NCBI GenBank assembly: GCA_900759575.1
Contig: CAAEVU010000084.1
Span: 1-6,432 of the forward strand
From: Clostridia bacterium
GTDB lineage: Bacteria; Bacillota; Clostridia; Oscillospirales; Acutalibacteraceae
Direction of reading: 5' to 3'
Length of the DNA: 6,432 nt
In this document: piece after piece, positions 5,301 to 6,432 of the stretch
How positions within the stretch are numbered: the stretch's first letter is position 1
Layout: each line of letters begins with the position of its first letter
Translations under genes and position numbers: made by a program
Notes under the pieces: generated by a model
Databases searched by the model: none
Told to the model about the DNA's origin: nothing
The model's input: only the letters and a program-made list of their open reading frames with translations

Positions 5301-6432
5301 TTATAGGGGAAGGGGGCGTTTTTCCTGTCCCCGGAACAACAGTCCTTTGCCAACCAGCAACGCTGCCACCACCAGGTAGACCACCCCAAAGGGCAAGCTT
5401 TCCTGGGGGAACAAGGCCATTTCCGGGGCGTGGATCATGCCGATGAAGGAGCAGACCGCCAAAAGCCCCCCAAAGGCAGCCGCCGCGAAATACCGTTTGT
5501 CCACCACATAGGCCAGAAGTCCCGCCAGCAGCAGGCTGGAAAGGAAGGCCCCATTTCCCAGGCACTGGATGCCCTGAATGGGCACGGAATATTCTCCAAA
5601 CTGGGCAGCGGTCAAAGCGTCCACCGTGGTCCCGGCCGCCTGCACGGAAGAGCTGATCAGCGTCTGGATATACTGGAACAAAATGGGCACCAACGACAGC
5701 AGTACCACATTCACATGCTTTTTATCCAACTCCTGGAAGGTGCTGGACGTCACCGAGAAGCCTACGAAAATCAAAAGCACCATCACGGCTTCCGTGGGGA
5801 TCAGGGCCATGAGCACACTGGTCACGCCGGTCAGGCAGATGACCAGATACGCCACAGCATTGACCAGCGTGAACCCCGCACGGGCGTCCAGCTCTTTCCA
5901 GCCGGGATGTCCAAAATACACCGTGGTGGGAAAGGGATTGCCAAACAAGGACCCCAGCATGGTGGAAACACCGTCCATCACCATGCAGCGCCGCTGCGGA
6001 TAGGAATCCCCCACCGCCTTGGCGGATTCGATCCCTTGCAGGGTGGAAAGGAAATTGTTGATTTGCAGGGGGATGATCACCGGCAAAAAGGGAAAAATAC
6101 CGGAGATCCCTTTGAGAATGTCCTCTCCGCAAAACGTGGGAGGGTAAAATCCCAGGCTGGAAAACGCGTCGGTGAAATTTTTCGGCGTCAAATAGCCGGT
6201 ACACCAAGCGATCACCGAGCCCAGCACAATAGCCACCACGCCGATGGGGATCTTCTGGAACCGCTTGTCCGCTTTTCCAAGGTAATCGATGATGACCATA
6301 CACAAGGGCAGTAAGGCGTAAACAGGTTTGTCAAACACCATGGCAATGCCCACAAAGGAAAGCCACACCAGCGCCGACGACGCCATATTGCCCATCAAAG
6401 CGCTGTGGGGCACCACTTTCACGATCCAGCTG
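5301..6432 (-). CDS. NCS2-type nucleobase permease, C-terminal part (5' end off window)
   Basis: This is a multi-pass inner-membrane transporter of the nucleobase:cation symporter-2 / xanthine-uracil permease group; the last 376 full codons are visible. The frame is open through base 6432 (...SWIVKVVPHSALMG), so the GTG at 6422 is internal and the real start lies beyond the right edge. Residues below count from that internal codon. The diagnostic segment is INNFLSTLQGIESAKAVGDS (121-140), which is the substrate-binding helix region with its QGxES core. It is followed by MDGVSTMLGSLFGNPFPTTVYFGHPGW (149-175), where a FPTTVY-type half-helix lies. Later helices include 185-225, 237-260, 290-308, 311-330 and 344-363. 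The FPTTVYxGHPGW form differs from the classic guanine/hypoxanthine permeases (PbuG/AzgA), so the substrate is left open. It ends at TAA (5301-5303) with a short basic tail. No strong terminator follows before the next promoter. Confidence 0.85.
   Translation of the reverse strand, partial: SWIVKVVPHSALMGNMASSALVWLSFVGIAMVFDKPVYALLPLCMVIIDYLGKADKRFQKIPIGVVAIVLGSVIAWCTGYLTPKNFTDAFSSLGFYPPTFCGEDILKGISGIFPFLPVIIPLQINNFLSTLQGIESAKAVGDSYPQRRCMVMDGVSTMLGSLFGNPFPTTVYFGHPGWKELDARAGFTLVNAVAYLVICLTGVTSVLMALIPTEAVMVLLIFVGFSVTSSTFQELDKKHVNVVLLSLVPILFQYIQTLISSSVQAAGTTVDALTAAQFGEYSVPIQGIQCLGNGAFLSSLLLAGLLAYVVDKRYFAAAAFGGLLAVCSFIGMIHAPEMALFPQESLPFGVVYLVVAALLVGKGLLFRGQEKRPLPL

Noticed and set aside
5430..6314. 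A 294-codon open frame on plus, opposite the permease gene
   Set aside because: The composition (His, Gln, Gly, Arg) is that of an antisense shadow; the opposite strand has clear NCS2 motifs throughout.

Overview
The window looks like a housekeeping stretch of a fairly GC-rich, low-copy Firmicutes chromosome. The best guess is a Clostridia member of the Oscillospiraceae/Ruminococcaceae type. This rests on strong GGAGG-type ribosome binding sites, a pheS-pheT pair, an IreB-family gene (found in Gram-positives with PASTA kinases) and heavy use of C/G-ending codons. It is an inference from content, not a species identification.

Plus strand, 1-3426: the 3' end of pheS (117 codons visible) is followed after 18 bp by a complete pheT. 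Together they encode the alpha and beta subunits of phenylalanyl-tRNA synthetase. I see no convincing terminator after pheT. About 35 bp downstream lies a good sigma-A promoter (TTGCAA-17-TATGAT) that drives a two-gene unit: ireB, a small regulator tied to Ser/Thr-kinase signalling, and a 97-codon gene of unknown function. The unit ends at a strong hairpin with T-tracts on both strands. That hairpin can also stop the convergent minus-strand transcript.

Minus strand, 3500-6432: reading leftwards there is the C-terminal part of an NCS2-type nucleobase permease that runs off the right edge, then a 119-bp gap with a candidate promoter and two small hairpins. Next come a MIF-like tautomerase gene and, 29 bp further on, a PIG-V-like GT-C mannosyltransferase gene. 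The last two probably form an operon that ends at the shared terminator.

I find no CRISPR array, insertion sequence, tRNA, rRNA or prophage feature. No stretch over 300 bp lacks a gene. The least explained pieces are the 97-aa protein coupled to ireB and the pairing of a MIF-like tautomerase with a lipid-linked-sugar type transferase. Nothing here is strong evidence for a new multi-gene system.
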